Source: Gordonia jinhuaensis (lineage in GTDB: Bacteria; Actinomycetota; Actinomycetes; Mycobacteriales; Mycobacteriaceae). Taken from it: a stretch of 49,110 nt of DNA. The notes beneath the pieces were generated by a model. That model was not told where the DNA came from and did no database searches. It saw nothing but the letters and a program-made list of their open reading frames with translations. The position numbers and the translations under genes are program-made. The stretch spans positions 79,571 to 128,680 of the forward strand of contig NZ_BMGC01000011.1 of NCBI RefSeq assembly GCF_014639795.1. Direction: 5' to 3'. Positions 9,659-18,887 of this stretch are shown in pieces. The first letter of the stretch is position 1. Each line of letters opens with the position of its first letter.

Positions 9659-11791
9659 TCACTTCTGGCGCTCCAGGACGGAGCGGGTGCTGGCTTGGGG
9701 TGTGAGGTCGATGCGCCGCAGGAGCTGGGCGTTGAGGGCGACGACCACGGTGGACAGCGACATCAGGATCGCGCCGACCGACATCGGCAGGACGAACCCG
9801 ACGGGTGCGAGGACGCCGGCCGCGAGCGGCACGGAGATGAGGTTGTACCCAGCGGCCCACCACAGGTTCTGCTTCATCTTCCGGTAGGCGGCCCTCGACA
9901 GTTCGATGACCGAGAGCACCGAGCGCGGGTCGGAGCTGGCGAGAATGACTCCGGCGGAGGCGATGGCGACGTCGGTGCCGGCCCCGATGGCGATGCCGAC
10001 GTCGGCCTGCGCAAGCGCGGGGGCGTCGTTGACACCGTCACCGACCATGGCGACCTTCTTGCCCTCGCGCTGCAGCGCGGCGACCTTCGCGGACTTGTCC
10101 TCCGGGCGGACGCCGGCGAAGACGCGGTCGATGCCGAGCTCCTTTCCGACCTCAGCCGCCACGGCCTCGGCGTCGCCGGTGATCATGACGACCTCGACGC
10201 CCAGCTGGTGGAGCGCGTCGACAGCGTCGCGGGATTCCGGGCGGACCTCGTCGGCGAGCTTGAGACCGCCGATCACCTTGCCGTCCCGGAGGACGTGCAG
10301 GATGATCGCGCCCTCGGCGCGCCAGGCGTCGGCGGCGTCGACCTCGTCCTGTCCGGTCTCCTCGAGCAGCCGGGGACCGCCGACGCGGATCTCCTGGCCG
10401 GCGACGGTCGCGGTGACTCCCACTGCCGGCGAGGAGGAGAACCCGGTGGCCGGCTCGAGGGCGAGGCTCTTCTCTTTGGCGGCGGCGACGATCGCATGGG
10501 CGAGGGGATGCTCGCTGTCGGCCTCGGCGGCGGCGGCCAGAGTCAGCACCTGGTCGGTGTCCAGGTCACCGGTCGGCTCGACGCCGGTGACGGTGGGCTC
10601 ACCCCGGGTCAGGGTTCCGGTCTTGTCGAAGAGCACGGCGTCGACCTGGCGCATGGACTCCAGGGCGAGGCGGTCCTTGACCAGTACGCCGCCTCGGGCG
10701 GCGCGCTCGGTGGCGATGGCGACGACCAGGGGGATCGCCAGGCCCAGGGCGTGGGGGCAGGCGATGACGAGCACGGTGATGACGCGGATGACCGCGTCGT
10801 CGGGACTGCCGACCAGCGTCCAGACGACCGCGGTGATCAGAGCGGCACCGAGCGCGAACCAGAACAGCAACGCCGCGGCGCGGTCGGCGATGCGCTGGGC
10901 GCGGGAGGAGGAGCCCTGCGCCTCGGCGACCAGCCGGTTGATGCCGGCCAGCGCGGTGTCGTCTCCGGTGGCGGTGATCTCCACGCGCAGCCCGGAGTCG
11001 GTGGCCACGGTGCCGGCGGTGACGTTCTCGCCCTCGCCGCGGGTGACGGGGCGTGACTCGCCGGTGATCATGGACTCGTCCATGTCGGCGCGGCCGTCGA
11101 CGACGGTGCCGTCGGCGGGGACGCTGCCGCCGGGACGGACGATGACGACGTCGCCGACGCGCAGGTCGGCGGGATCGACCTTCACGACGTCGTCACCGTC
11201 GACGCGCTCGGCCTCGTCGGGCAGCAGCGCGGCAAGGGAGTCCAGCGCGGAGGTGGTCTGGGCCAGGGAGCGCATCTCGATCCAATGGCCCAGCAGCATG
11301 ATGACGATCAGCAGCGCCAGTTCCCACCAGAACTCGAGCTCGTGGTCGACGAGTCCGAGGGTGGCGGCCCAGGAGGCGAGGAAGGCCACGGTGATGCCGA
11401 GCGAGATCAGCAGCATCATCCCGGGTTTGCGGGTTTTCAGCTCGCTCCAGCCGCCGGTGAGGAACGGCTTGCCGCCCCAGGCGTACATGACCGTGCCGAG
11501 CACCCCGGCGACCCAGCCCGCCCAGCCGGGCACCGAGTAACCCAGCAGCATGGCGAACATGGGCGAGAGCGCCACCACCGGGACCGCGATGACGAGGTTG
11601 ATCCAGAACAGCCGGCGGAACTGGCCCACGTGGTCGCCGTGGCCGGCATGACCGCCGTGCGCTGCGTGGTCGTCGTGCTGGCCGTGGTCCATGCCGTGAC
11701 CCTCGTGCTCGCCGTGCGAGTCGCCGCCGTGGCCGGGCTCGGTGGTCGCAACGGCCTCGTGGTGATGATGGTGCGCGTTCGGGTCCGTCAT
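9659..11791 (-). CDS. copB: CopB-type copper-exporting P-type ATPase (CPH motif)
   Basis: A 710-residue P1B ATPase that pumps copper out across the cytoplasmic membrane. In order: a His-rich, Gly/Asp-rich N-tail (residues 1-55, many HxH and HGxH repeats) in place of an HMA domain, membrane helices from about residue 60, TGES at 243-246, the metal-site CPH at 345-347, phosphorylated D389 in DKTGTLT, and [16 protein letters not shown] near the end. The CPH triad and His-rich tail place it in the CopB subgroup (P1B-3), usually linked to Cu(I)/Cu(II). ATG at 11791 with GAAGAG upstream is chosen, because the longer open frame overlaps the YdhK gene. Confidence 0.92.
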   Translation of the reverse strand: MTDPNAHHHHHEAVATTEPGHGGDSHGEHEGHGMDHGQHDDHAAHGGHAGHGDHVGQFRRLFWINLVIAVPVVALSPMFAMLLGYSVPGWAGWVAGVLGTVMYAWGGKPFLTGGWSELKTRKPGMMLLISLGITVAFLASWAATLGLVDHELEFWWELALLIVIMLLGHWIEMRSLAQTTSALDSLAALLPDEAERVDGDDVVKVDPADLRVGDVVIVRPGGSVPADGTVVDGRADMDESMITGESRPVTRGEGENVTAGTVATDSGLRVEITATGDDTALAGINRLVAEAQGSSSRAQRIADRAAALLFWFALGAALITAVVWTLVGSPDDAVIRVITVLVIACPHALGLAIPLVVAIATERAARGGVLVKDRLALESMRQVDAVLFDKTGTLTRGEPTVTGVEPTGDLDTDQVLTLAAAAEADSEHPLAHAIVAAAKEKSLALEPATGFSSSPAVGVTATVAGQEIRVGGPRLLEETGQDEVDAADAWRAEGAIILHVLRDGKVIGGLKLADEVRPESRDAVDALHQLGVEVVMITGDAEAVAAEVGKELGIDRVFAGVRPEDKSAKVAALQREGKKVAMVGDGVNDAPALAQADVGIAIGAGTDVAIASAGVILASSDPRSVLSVIELSRAAYRKMKQNLWWAAGYNLISVPLAAGVLAPVGFVLPMSVGAILMSLSTVVVALNAQLLRRIDLTPQASTRSVLERQK

Positions 11792-11886
11792 TGCTCTTCG
11801 CTTCCCTCGGTTATTCCCCTCGATCGGGTCGATCGGGTCAGGTCGTGTCTTTCTCGCCGCGGACCCTGTGGGGCTCGCGGTGGCTG

Positions 11887-12486
11887 TCAGGAGGCCGGCT
11901 TGATCTCGCTCTCGACGACCCACTTGTGGTTGGTCATCGTCATGCCGTCGGCCTCGTAATCGACCATGTAGACGGTCTGGTCGGTGGAGGAGGCGATGGT
12001 GGCCTTCGCGCCCTTCATGCCCGTCATGTGCTCGGCCTCCAGCGTGACCTCGGTGCCGTCGGCCAGGCGCTGGTCCCCGGCGTCCTTGATCTCCTCCTGC
12101 ACGACCCACTTGTGGTCCTTGACCGGCTCCCCGCCGGTGGTGGGGGTGAAGTTCACCGCGTAGGTGTAGGTGTCGAAAGCCCCGACGATGGTGGCCTTCG
12201 CGCCGTCCATGCCTGTCATGTGGCCGGCGGTGAGCGTCACGTGGGTGCCGACCGGATACTTGGGGGACGCGGCCTTTTCGATGCCGGCGGGCGCGGGCCC
12301 GCCGGCCATCGGGTGCTCCATCCCGCCGCCGCTGCTCGAGCTGCCGCTTCCATGCTCCTGATGCTGGCTGCTACTCGTTGCCGAAGGGCTCGCCTGGCCC
12401 TGGTCCCCTCCGGTGCTGCAGCCGGTGAGCACGAGGGCTCCGCCGAGCACTCCTGCGGCGATGGTGGTCATAAGGCGCTTTCGCAC
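11887..12486 (-). CDS. YdhK-family lipoprotein with two DUF1541 repeats
   Basis: A 199-residue exported lipoprotein. A Sec signal ends in the lipobox LVLTGC with lipid-bearing C23. A Ser/His/Met-rich linker (HQEHGSGSSSSGGGMEHPM) follows, then two tandem DUF1541 units, each starting near GTHVTLTAGHMTGMDGAKAT or GTEVTLEAEHMTGMKGAKAT and ending in a DHKWVVQEEIK or NHKWVVESEIK type motif. Members are found with copper exporters and are thought to bind metal at the cell surface, which is inference here from the Met/His motifs. It is the first gene of the operon with copB and csoR, and starts 36 bases from a CsoR-type palindrome. Confidence 0.88.
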   Translation of the reverse strand: MRKRLMTTIAAGVLGGALVLTGCSTGGDQGQASPSATSSSQHQEHGSGSSSSGGGMEHPMAGGPAPAGIEKAASPKYPVGTHVTLTAGHMTGMDGAKATIVGAFDTYTYAVNFTPTTGGEPVKDHKWVVQEEIKDAGDQRLADGTEVTLEAEHMTGMKGAKATIASSTDQTVYMVDYEADGMTMTNHKWVVESEIKPAS

Positions 12487-12521
12487 GTGGTCTCCTACTT
12501 CATTTCGTCTGACCCAATCAA

Positions 12522-12544
12522 CCTATACCCCCACGGGGTATAGG
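12522..12544. promoter_or_regulatory. CsoR-type operator before the ydhK-copB-csoR operon
   Basis: A perfect palindrome, CCTATACCCC-CAC-GGGGTATAGG. Its inner 17 bases (12525-12541) fit ATACCC-N5-GGGTAT, the same core found twice before copZ. It lies 36 bases upstream of the YdhK start and overlaps a TATAGG-type -10 region on the minus strand, so bound CsoR would block transcription. Confidence 0.8.
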
Positions 12545-12638
12545 GCAAGTGATCGTCGATCGGTACGGTCGTCGGGTCGGTTCGTTCGTGGGGCGGGGCC
12601 GCAGCGATTCAGTGCCGCGGCCCCACGCCCCCCGAGGA

Positions 12639-12977
12639 TTACGCCATGTTGGCGGCGTACTTGGCCGGGTCGGAGTCGAAGGTCGGTCCGCAGCCGGCGC
12701 AGCAGAACCAGTAGCGCTGGCCGTCGTAGTCGCGGAAGAGGCCCTGCGCTTCGGCCTCTTTCTTGCTCACCGGGTTTCCGATCATGACGGGGCAGGTGGT
12801 GGTGTCCTCGCCGCCGGCGAGCAGGTTGTCGCGGCCGTCCGGCTCGACTGCGGGGCGCTCTGCGCCAGCCGTGCCGCAGCAGCCGGAACCGGCGCTGACA
12901 GGTGCCTCGGGGGCGGATGCCTCGGATGCGGGGGAGGTGTTGCAGCAGCTGGCGGGTGCCTGGTGTTCGTTGCTCAT
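12639..12977 (-). CDS. YHS-domain metal-binding protein
   Basis: A 112-residue small protein. The N-terminus has vicinal cysteines (ASCCN, SGCCGTAG) in an Ala/Pro-rich linker. The C-terminal half is a YHS domain: TTTCPVMIGNPVSKKEA, then RYWFCCAGCGPTFDSDPAKY with a CCxxC cluster. YHS domains bind metal ions and often accompany copper ATPases, either fused to them or separate. The gene begins 53 bases after the copA stop on the same strand and is probably the last gene of the copZ operon. No signal peptide is seen, so it should act in the cytoplasm, for example as a copper buffer; this role is inferred. Confidence 0.85.
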   Translation of the reverse strand: MSNEHQAPASCCNTSPASEASAPEAPVSAGSGCCGTAGAERPAVEPDGRDNLLAGGEDTTTCPVMIGNPVSKKEAEAQGLFRDYDGQRYWFCCAGCGPTFDSDPAKYAANMA

Positions 12978-13030
12978 TCTTGGTGGGTGCCTTTCGTGTA
13001 TCGATGCGGGAGATCAGTAGTTCTGCGGCG

Positions 13031-15319
13031 TCACTGTGTGGCGACGCTGCGGAACCCGCGCAGGCGGAGGCTATTGCCGACGACGAAGACCGACGAGAAC
13101 GCCATCGCCGCGCCTGCGAGCATGGGGTTGAGCATGCCCAGCGCCGCGATCGGGATGGCCGCGACGTTGTAGGCGAAGGCCCAGAACAGGTTCGTCTTGA
13201 TCGTGCCGAGGGTCTTGCGGGAGAGCCGGATTGCGTCGACCGCGGCCCGCAGGTCGCCGCGCACGAGGGTGATGTCGGAGGCCTCGATGGCAACGTCGGT
13301 GCCGGTGCCCATTGCCAGGCCCAGGTCGGCCTGGGCGAGGGCGGGGGCGTCGTTGACGCCGTCGCCGACCATCGCGACGACCCTGCCCTCGTTCTGGAGG
13401 CGGGTGACGACGTCGACCTTGTCCTTCGGGAGGACCTCGGCGATGACCTGGGCGATGCCGACCTCGGCGGCGATCCGCTTGGCCACGGCCTCGTTGTCGC
13501 CAGTGAGTAAGACCGGGGTGAGGCCCAGGTCCTTCAGTCCGGCGATGGCTTCGGCGCTGGTGGGCTTGACGGCGTCGGCGACGACGAGGATCCCGCGGGA
13601 CGTTCCGTCCCAGCCGACGGCGACGACGGTCTTGCCCTCGTCCTCGGCTGCGGCCTTGGCGGCGGCGACGTCGGTGGACAGTTGCTGGGACCAGTCGGCC
13701 AGCAGCGACTCCCGGCCGACGAGTACGCCGTGGCCGTCGACTACCCCCTGGACGCCTTTGCCCTCGATGTTCGCGAAGTCCTCCGGGCTGGGCAGCGCGC
13801 CTACCTCCTGGACCGCGCCCTTGGCGATCGCCTGGGCGATCGGGTGCTCAGAGGCATCCTCCAGGGCGCCTGCCAGGCGGAGCAGTTCGACGCGGTCGGT
13901 GCCGGGCTCGGTGATCGCGTCGACCAGGGTCATTCTGCCGGTCGTGACGGTGCCGGTCTTGTCGAGGACGACGGTGTCGACCTTGCGGGTGGACTCCAGG
14001 ACCTCCGGGCCCTTGATGAGCACGCCCATCTGCGCGCCGCGGCCGGTTCCGACCAGCAGCGCGGTGGGAGTGGCCAGGCCGAGGGCGCAGGGGCAGGCGA
14101 TGACGAGGACCGCGACGGCGGCGGTGAAGGCCGCGGTGACGGGGAATCCGGCACCGAGCCATGCGCCGAGGGCGATGACCGAGATGGCGATGACGATTGG
14201 GACGAACACGCCGGAGATCCGGTCGGCCAGGCGCTGGACCGCGGCCTTGCCGGTCTGGGCGTCCTCGACGAGTTTGGCCATCTGCGCCAGCTGCGTGTCC
14301 GCTCCGACGCGCGTGGCGCGAATAACCAGGCGGCCGCCGGCGTTGACGGTCGCGCCCGTGACTGGGTCGCCTGAGGCGACCTCGACTGGCACGGACTCGC
14401 CGGTGAGCATGGACGCGTCCACGGCCGATGTCCCGGAGACCACAGTGCCGTCGGTGGCGATCTTTTCGCCCGGGCGGACGACGAACTCGTCTCCGACGGC
14501 CAGTTCGGAGGTCGGGATCTTGACCTCGGTCCCGTCGCGCAGCACCGAGACTTCCTTCGCGCCGAGCTCGAGCAGGGCGCGTAGCGCGGCACCGGCTTGG
14601 CGCTTGGAGCGCTTCTCGAAGTAGCGGCCGGCGAGGATGAACATCGTCACCCCGGCGGCGGCCTCGAGGTAGATGTTCCCGGCTCCGTCGGACGGAGCGA
14701 TGGTGAACTCGAAGGGATGGGTCATGCCCGGGGTGCCGGCGGTGCCGAGGAACAGGGCGTAGAGCGACCACAGGAATGCCGCGGTCGTGCCCATCGAGAT
14801 GAGGGTGTCCATGGTCGCGGTGCCGTGGCGCAGGTTGGTCCAGGCCGCTTTGTGGAACGGCCAGGCCGCCCACACGATCACCGGTGCGGCAAGCGCGAGG
14901 GAGGCCCACTGCCAGTAGGTGAACTGTAGGGCGGGGACCATGGCCATGGCGATCACCGGGACGGTGAGCACGATCGCGCCGATCAGGCGATGCTTGAGCG
15001 AGGTCAGCTCCGAATCGGGAGCCTCGCCGTCGTCCGTGGTCGTGCCCGACGGATTCGCGTCCTGGGGCCGGGGCATGGCGGCGGTGTAGCCGGTCTTCTC
15101 GACCTCGGCGACCAGCAGGGTCGGGTCGTAGCCCTCGGGGACAGTGACCTTGGCCTTCTCGGTGGCGTAGTTGACGGTGGCGGTGACGCCGTCGAGTTTG
15201 TTGAGCTTCTTCTCGATCCGGTTCGCGCAGGAGGCGCAGGTCATCCCGCCGATCTCCAGCTCGATGCCGGCGTCCGCGACCAGCGGCGTTCGGTTGTTCG
15301 CTGCGGCTTGGGTGCTCAC
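13031..15319 (-). CDS. copA: CopA-type Cu(I)-exporting P-type ATPase
   Basis: A 762-residue P1B-1 ATPase. The N-terminal HMA domain has [16 protein letters not shown] (C28, C31), which takes Cu(I) from a chaperone such as CopZ. Eight membrane helices follow, with TGES at 306-309, the transmembrane CPC at 409-411, D453 in DKTGTVTTG and [16 protein letters not shown]. All catalytic parts are present. The GTG at 15319 is chosen because AAAGGA precedes it and the product begins at the expected place before the HMA domain; the longer open frame runs into the neighbouring gene. It lies 49 bases after the secreted-protein gene in the copZ operon. M. tuberculosis CtpV is a comparable CsoR-controlled pump. 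Confidence 0.95.
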   Translation of the reverse strand: MSTQAAANNRTPLVADAGIELEIGGMTCASCANRIEKKLNKLDGVTATVNYATEKAKVTVPEGYDPTLLVAEVEKTGYTAAMPRPQDANPSGTTTDDGEAPDSELTSLKHRLIGAIVLTVPVIAMAMVPALQFTYWQWASLALAAPVIVWAAWPFHKAAWTNLRHGTATMDTLISMGTTAAFLWSLYALFLGTAGTPGMTHPFEFTIAPSDGAGNIYLEAAAGVTMFILAGRYFEKRSKRQAGAALRALLELGAKEVSVLRDGTEVKIPTSELAVGDEFVVRPGEKIATDGTVVSGTSAVDASMLTGESVPVEVASGDPVTGATVNAGGRLVIRATRVGADTQLAQMAKLVEDAQTGKAAVQRLADRISGVFVPIVIAISVIALGAWLGAGFPVTAAFTAAVAVLVIACPCALGLATPTALLVGTGRGAQMGVLIKGPEVLESTRKVDTVVLDKTGTVTTGRMTLVDAITEPGTDRVELLRLAGALEDASEHPIAQAIAKGAVQEVGALPSPEDFANIEGKGVQGVVDGHGVLVGRESLLADWSQQLSTDVAAAKAAAEDEGKTVVAVGWDGTSRGILVVADAVKPTSAEAIAGLKDLGLTPVLLTGDNEAVAKRIAAEVGIAQVIAEVLPKDKVDVVTRLQNEGRVVAMVGDGVNDAPALAQADLGLAMGTGTDVAIEASDITLVRGDLRAAVDAIRLSRKTLGTIKTNLFWAFAYNVAAIPIAALGMLNPMLAGAAMAFSSVFVVGNSLRLRGFRSVATQ

Positions 15320-15368
15320 TGCAAGTCCTTTCCTGTTGCTTCTTCGTCGACGGCCCTGCCCCGTGGGG

Positions 15369-16307
15369 TCAGTGACCGCCCGAGTGCGAATCGTCGTCTG
15401 CCTGGGTGCCGCCGGCGTGCCCGGCGTCGACCACGAACTCGGCGGTGTGGACCTTGCCGTCGACCTGGAAGTCCAGGTAGAGCAGGTAGCGCCCCGCGGT
15501 CGGGGCCTGGGCGGCAAAGGCGATGTCCGCTCCGCCGATCGAGCCCGGCTCGGGCTCCTTGCCCTCAGGGTGGACGTGCAGGTAGGCCAGGTCGCCCTCG
15601 CGCAGTGCGACGAGGTGGCCGTACGCGCCGAGGTACGGCTCAAGCGTCGTGACCGGCTCGCCGTCGCGGCTGACCGAGAGTGTGAGCTCGCTGGTGGACC
15701 CGGCGGCGAGGCCACCGTCGAGGGTCACGGTGTACCCGTCAACCTCGTCGATCCGCTTCGGGGAGCTGGCGACGGGAGCGTAGTCGCCCGCGACCTGGAC
15801 GGTACGGGTCAGCGTGATCCCCGATGCTCCTTCGCCGGGCGGGGTGAAGTCGGTGTACACGCGGTAGGTGCCGGCCTCCTGCCATGTCCAGGGCAGCGAC
15901 CACGTTCCGGTGGCCTCGTTCAGCATCGGGTGCACGTGGCGGAATTGCGCGCCGTCGCTGCGCACCACGATGAGGTGCAGGTCCTTGTCGTGCTCCCGCT
16001 CGAACTCGGTGACCGGGCCGCCCTGGCCGATCACCTGGAAGCTCAGCTCGCCCTCGGTGCCCGTGGCCGTCGGTGCCTTCACGGGCGAGAGCGCGAAGCC
16101 GTCCGCGCTCAGCGAGACCCCGTTCAGCGCCTGGCCGGCCGTCTGCTGCTCATTGGTGTGGCCTTGACTATGCGTGCTCATGCCCGTTCCTTTCGCCCAG
16201 GCGTCCACGGCGCTGGCGGGGACGACGACGCCGGCGAGCCCGAAGGCTCCACCGAACGCGACCGCCAGGCCAGCGCCGTAGAGGCCGAGGCGTGCTGGGG
16301 TCTTCAT
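15369..16307 (-). CDS. Exported His-containing protein of the copper operon
   Basis: A 312-residue protein with an N-terminal hydrophobic segment (residues 8-33, ending PASAVDAWA) that looks like a signal peptide or anchor. The exported part has two beta-rich halves. Each has a histidine motif: [12 protein letters not shown] in the first and [14 protein letters not shown] in the second, each with an upstream His (DLHLIVV, YGHLVAL). The tail is [16 protein letters not shown]. Similar proteins sit next to copZ and copA in actinobacterial copper operons. The duplicated HxHP motifs suggest surface metal binding, but this is inference; I do not know a tested member. Its start overlaps the copZ stop by 4 bases, so translation is coupled. 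Confidence 0.75.
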   Translation of the reverse strand: MKTPARLGLYGAGLAVAFGGAFGLAGVVVPASAVDAWAKGTGMSTHSQGHTNEQQTAGQALNGVSLSADGFALSPVKAPTATGTEGELSFQVIGQGGPVTEFEREHDKDLHLIVVRSDGAQFRHVHPMLNEATGTWSLPWTWQEAGTYRVYTDFTPPGEGASGITLTRTVQVAGDYAPVASSPKRIDEVDGYTVTLDGGLAAGSTSELTLSVSRDGEPVTTLEPYLGAYGHLVALREGDLAYLHVHPEGKEPEPGSIGGADIAFAAQAPTAGRYLLYLDFQVDGKVHTAEFVVDAGHAGGTQADDDSHSGGH

Positions 16308-16516
16308 CCGGCGCGGACCGCCGAGTAGCCGGCCTCCTCGACAGCGGCCAGGACCTGCGTATCGTCGATCTCGCCGGCGCCGGAAACGACGAGCTTGCCG
16401 GTCTGTGCGCTGACCTCGACGTCCTCAACGCCGGGGACCTCGCTGACCTCCTCACGAACCGACATCTCGCAGTGCCCGCAGGTCATGCCTGTCACCTGGT
16501 ACTCGTTCGCAGCCAT
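16304..16516 (-). CDS. copZ: CopZ-type copper chaperone (HMA domain)
   Basis: A 70-residue soluble HMA-domain protein that binds Cu(I) and delivers it to exporters and to CsoR. The metal loop is TGMTCGHCEMSVREEV (CxxC with the typical internal GH), followed by the family pattern GVEDVEVSAQTGKLVV and EEAGYSA. ATG at 16516 follows GAGG closely. It is the first gene of the operon copZ, exported protein, copA, YHS protein. The promoter region directly upstream holds two CsoR-type palindromes. All family features are intact. Confidence 0.93.
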   Translation of the reverse strand: MAANEYQVTGMTCGHCEMSVREEVSEVPGVEDVEVSAQTGKLVVSGAGEIDDTQVLAAVEEAGYSAVRAG

Positions 16517-16534
16517 CGATTGCCTCCTCGTTTG

Positions 16535-16586
16535 TGATACCCCCAGTGGGTATCATTACAACCAACCATATACCCCCACCGGGTAT
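16535..16586. promoter_or_regulatory. Double CsoR-type operator before copZ
   Basis: Two palindromes match ATACCC-N5-GGGTAT: 16537-16553 (flanks extend it to TGATACCC and GGGTATCA) and 16570-16586. Their equivalent bases are 33 bp apart, about three helical turns, so both present the same face. The first is only 19 bases before the copZ ATG. They also lie upstream of the divergent arsR gene, about 115-160 bases from its start. Confidence 0.8.
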
Positions 16587-16699
16587 TCTCGCAAGCGAAC
16601 CGAAGAACAGTGCGCCAGGCGGCGGGGCTTGGCAACGGCATCGCCGGCCTCTCGAACGTCCGCGCTCGAGTGAGGTTGGAACCGCGGACGTGCAATAAT

Positions 16700-17077
16700 A
16701 TGCGTATGGACGCAGATAAGCAGATATGCGGACTCGACCCGGACAGCCAGTACGTCGAGCTCGCCGTCGAGGTGTTCGGCCTGCTCGCCAACGCGACTCG
16801 GGTGCGGGTCATCCTGGCGCTGCGCGCAAACGACGAGCTGTCGGTGAACCACCTGGCCGACATCGTGGACAAGTCGCCCGCCGCGGTGTCCCAGCACCTG
16901 GCCAAGCTGCGGATGGCGCGGATCGTGTCGACCCGGCAAGACGGGCAGCGGGTGTTCTACCGACTGGAGAACGAGCACGCCTCGCAACTGGTGTCCTACG
17001 CGATCTTCCAGGCCGAGCACGCCGTCTCCGATGGGCACTCCCCGGCGCATCATCATCAGGAACGAGAACGAGCATGA
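16700..17077 (+). CDS. ArsR/SmtB-family metal-sensing repressor
   Basis: A winged-helix repressor of about 125 residues, probably controlling the metal exporter that follows. The HTH reads LANATRVRVILALR, NHLADIVDKSPAAVSQHLAKLRMARIV, and the wing STRQDGQRVFYRLENEHASQLV. Two histidines spaced along helix alpha-5 (ENEH and QAEH) plus a His-rich end (GHSPAHHHQ) suggest an alpha-5 or C-terminal site for Zn, Ni or Co rather than a thiol site. The start is ambiguous: the ATGs at 16700 and 16706 both give a family-like protein and lack a strong ribosome site. The stop overlaps the CDF start (ATGA), showing coupled translation. Confidence 0.85.
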   Translation: MRMDADKQICGLDPDSQYVELAVEVFGLLANATRVRVILALRANDELSVNHLADIVDKSPAAVSQHLAKLRMARIVSTRQDGQRVFYRLENEHASQLVSYAIFQAEHAVSDGHSPAHHHQERERA

Positions 17078-18195
17078 CCCAGCACAGCCACGCCCACCCG
17101 CACGACGCCGAGCACGAACAGTCTTCATGCGACCACGCGCAGGATGTGCATCCTCACGAGCGCGACCATGGACATTCCCAGGACCGCGACCACTCGCACG
17201 GGCACGGCCACTCCCATGGTCACGGTGAGCACGGGCACTCCCACCCGACCCCGCCCGGGTTCAAGGGCTTCTTCTACGGGATCTTCGTGCCGCACTCGCA
17301 CGATGCCGCTGACTCGATCGACGACGCGATGGAGGCGCACTCCGAGGGCATCCGAGCGCTGAAGATCAGCCTGGTGCTCATGCTCGCCACGACAGTGGTG
17401 CAGGCGGTGATCGTCGCGTTCTCCGGCTCGGTCGCCCTGCTCGCCGACACGATCCACAACCTCTCCGACGCGCTCACCGCCGTGCCGCTGTGGATCGCGT
17501 TCGTCCTGTCCCGGCGGGTCGCCACACGGAAGTACACCTACGGGTTCAACCGGGCCGAAGACCTCGCTGGCCTGTTTGTCGTCCTCATGATCGCGCTGTC
17601 GTCGATCGTGGCCGCCTATGAGGCCATCGACCGCCTTATCAACCCGAGGCCGATGGAGAACATCGGCTGGGTGATCGCCGCGGGTATCGTCGGGTTCCTC
17701 GGCAACGAGGCCGTAGCCGTCTACCGCATTCGCGTAGGTAGAAAGATCGGCTCCGCCGCACTGATCGCCGACGGTGTGCATGCTCGCACCGACGGTTTCA
17801 CCTCGCTGGCCGTGGTGGTCGGCGGGATCGGCGTACTGCTCGGCTTTCCGCAGGCCGACCCGATCGTTGGCCTGCTGATCTCGGCCATGATCGCTGTGCT
17901 GCTCGTGGGCACTGTCCGGTCAGTCGGACGCCGGCTCATGGACGGCATCGAGCCCGAGCTCGTCGACCGCGCCGAGCATGCCCTCGATCACCTCGAGGAA
18001 ATCGAGTCGGTGGAGCGGGTGCGGCTGCGCTGGGTCGGCCACCGCCTCCACGGCGACGCCATCCTGCGCACCGGGCCGATGACACTGACCGAGGCGGCCC
18101 GCCTGGCGGACAAGGCTGAGGCGTCGGTGAAGAAGCACATGCCGAACGTGGATGAGATGGCCGTCCGCGTCACCGCAGCGGCCCCCGGGGTGTGA
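17074..18195 (+). CDS. Cation diffusion facilitator (CDF) metal exporter
   Basis: A 373-residue inner-membrane proton/metal antiporter of the CDF family. The first 62 residues are extremely His/Asp-rich, with runs such as HSHGHGHSHGHGEHGHSH, a likely metal-collecting tail. Six membrane helices follow, with metal-site patterns LLADTIHNLSDAL in helix 2 and LIADGVHARTDGFTSL in helix 5, the usual (H/D)xxxD pairs. The C-terminal domain begins near GIEPELVDRAEHALD. The HxxxD type of first site fits Zn, Co or Ni transport. Its ATG overlaps the arsR stop by 4 bases, so both proteins come from one message. It is a non-copper metal module inside the copper block. Confidence 0.93.
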   Translation: MTQHSHAHPHDAEHEQSSCDHAQDVHPHERDHGHSQDRDHSHGHGHSHGHGEHGHSHPTPPGFKGFFYGIFVPHSHDAADSIDDAMEAHSEGIRALKISLVLMLATTVVQAVIVAFSGSVALLADTIHNLSDALTAVPLWIAFVLSRRVATRKYTYGFNRAEDLAGLFVVLMIALSSIVAAYEAIDRLINPRPMENIGWVIAAGIVGFLGNEAVAVYRIRVGRKIGSAALIADGVHARTDGFTSLAVVVGGIGVLLGFPQADPIVGLLISAMIAVLLVGTVRSVGRRLMDGIEPELVDRAEHALDHLEEIESVERVRLRWVGHRLHGDAILRTGPMTLTEAARLADKAEASVKKHMPNVDEMAVRVTAAAPGV

Positions 18196-18236
18196 CGATT
18201 GCGAGCCAGGTACACCACCCGGGTAGGGTAAGACCC

Positions 18237-18680
18237 GTGCTGACCGCGATCCCCGACCCTAGGCGAAGCATGCGCCGGGTGCCGCTGATCGCTCTCGCGG
18301 CGCTGCTGGTCGCCGGCCTCCTTGGCATGCACGCCCTGGCCAGCGCGCCCATGACCGCGATGGCCCAGGCTTCCATGGGGCAGTCGGGTCACGCGTTCAC
18401 GACGTCGCCCGGCATGACCGACGAGGCGGCCGCCGCCCCGATGTCGACGACGCCCGGACCTCAGGGCACGGTCCACTTCGGTGGATGCGCAGACGCCATG
18501 AGCAGCGGTGGAGGCTCCACCTGCGTCTCCGTGCCCACGGCCAAGAGCATCCCGGCGCTCCCGGTCCCGTCCGCCGCGAGCCTGCCCGGACCCGTCTTTG
18601 CCGTCCTGTCGTTGCCGCCGCCCGAGACGTCCCGCCGGCTCGCGCTGTCGCACCTGGAGCTGTCGATCTACCGGACGTGA
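18237..18680 (+). CDS. DUF6153-like exported protein
   Basis: About 147 residues from a GTG at 18237. One hydrophobic helix (VPLIALAALLVAGLLGMHALA) carries the LGMHAL pattern typical of DUF6153 proteins in actinobacteria. The rest is a Met/Ser/Thr-rich exported part with two cysteines (FGGCADAM and GGSTCVSV). A start at 18192 overlapping the CDF stop is possible but adds no conserved sequence. DUF6153 proteins often sit beside copper or multicopper oxidase genes; their function is unknown. Met-rich and Cys residues would suit metal handling outside the membrane, which is inference. A hairpin follows the stop. Confidence 0.6.
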   Translation: MLTAIPDPRRSMRRVPLIALAALLVAGLLGMHALASAPMTAMAQASMGQSGHAFTTSPGMTDEAAAAPMSTTPGPQGTVHFGGCADAMSSGGGSTCVSVPTAKSIPALPVPSAASLPGPVFAVLSLPPPETSRRLALSHLELSIYRT

Positions 18681-18686
18681 GCAGCT

Positions 18687-18709
18687 AGGAGCCCCGATCC
18701 GGCGCTCCT
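18687..18709 (+). terminator. Possible terminator after the DUF6153 gene
   Basis: AGGAGC (18687-18692) pairs with GCTCCT (18704-18709), and CC pairs with GG inside, starting 7 bases after the DUF6153 stop. There is no T-run. It may separate the arsR-CDF transcript from the multicopper oxidase gene. The following 178 bases up to the oxidase show no gene. Confidence 0.35.
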
Positions 18710-18887
18710 CACCGCCCTCGGCAGGGTCTATGGCCCTGTCCCGAACCTGCGACAGCATCGTGTTTCCATCGCGCTGGCTCTTATCGGAGGGCCTACGCCG
18801 CCCTGCGCGTCCGATCACCCGTGATCGTCGAGCGCGCCGGGTCGATTCTGTGGCACAGCTCACCATCGACACAGAAGGACATCACCC

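Noticed and set aside
14990-15652. Plus-strand frames opposite copA and its neighbour
   Set aside because: Shadows of the P-type ATPase and exported protein genes.
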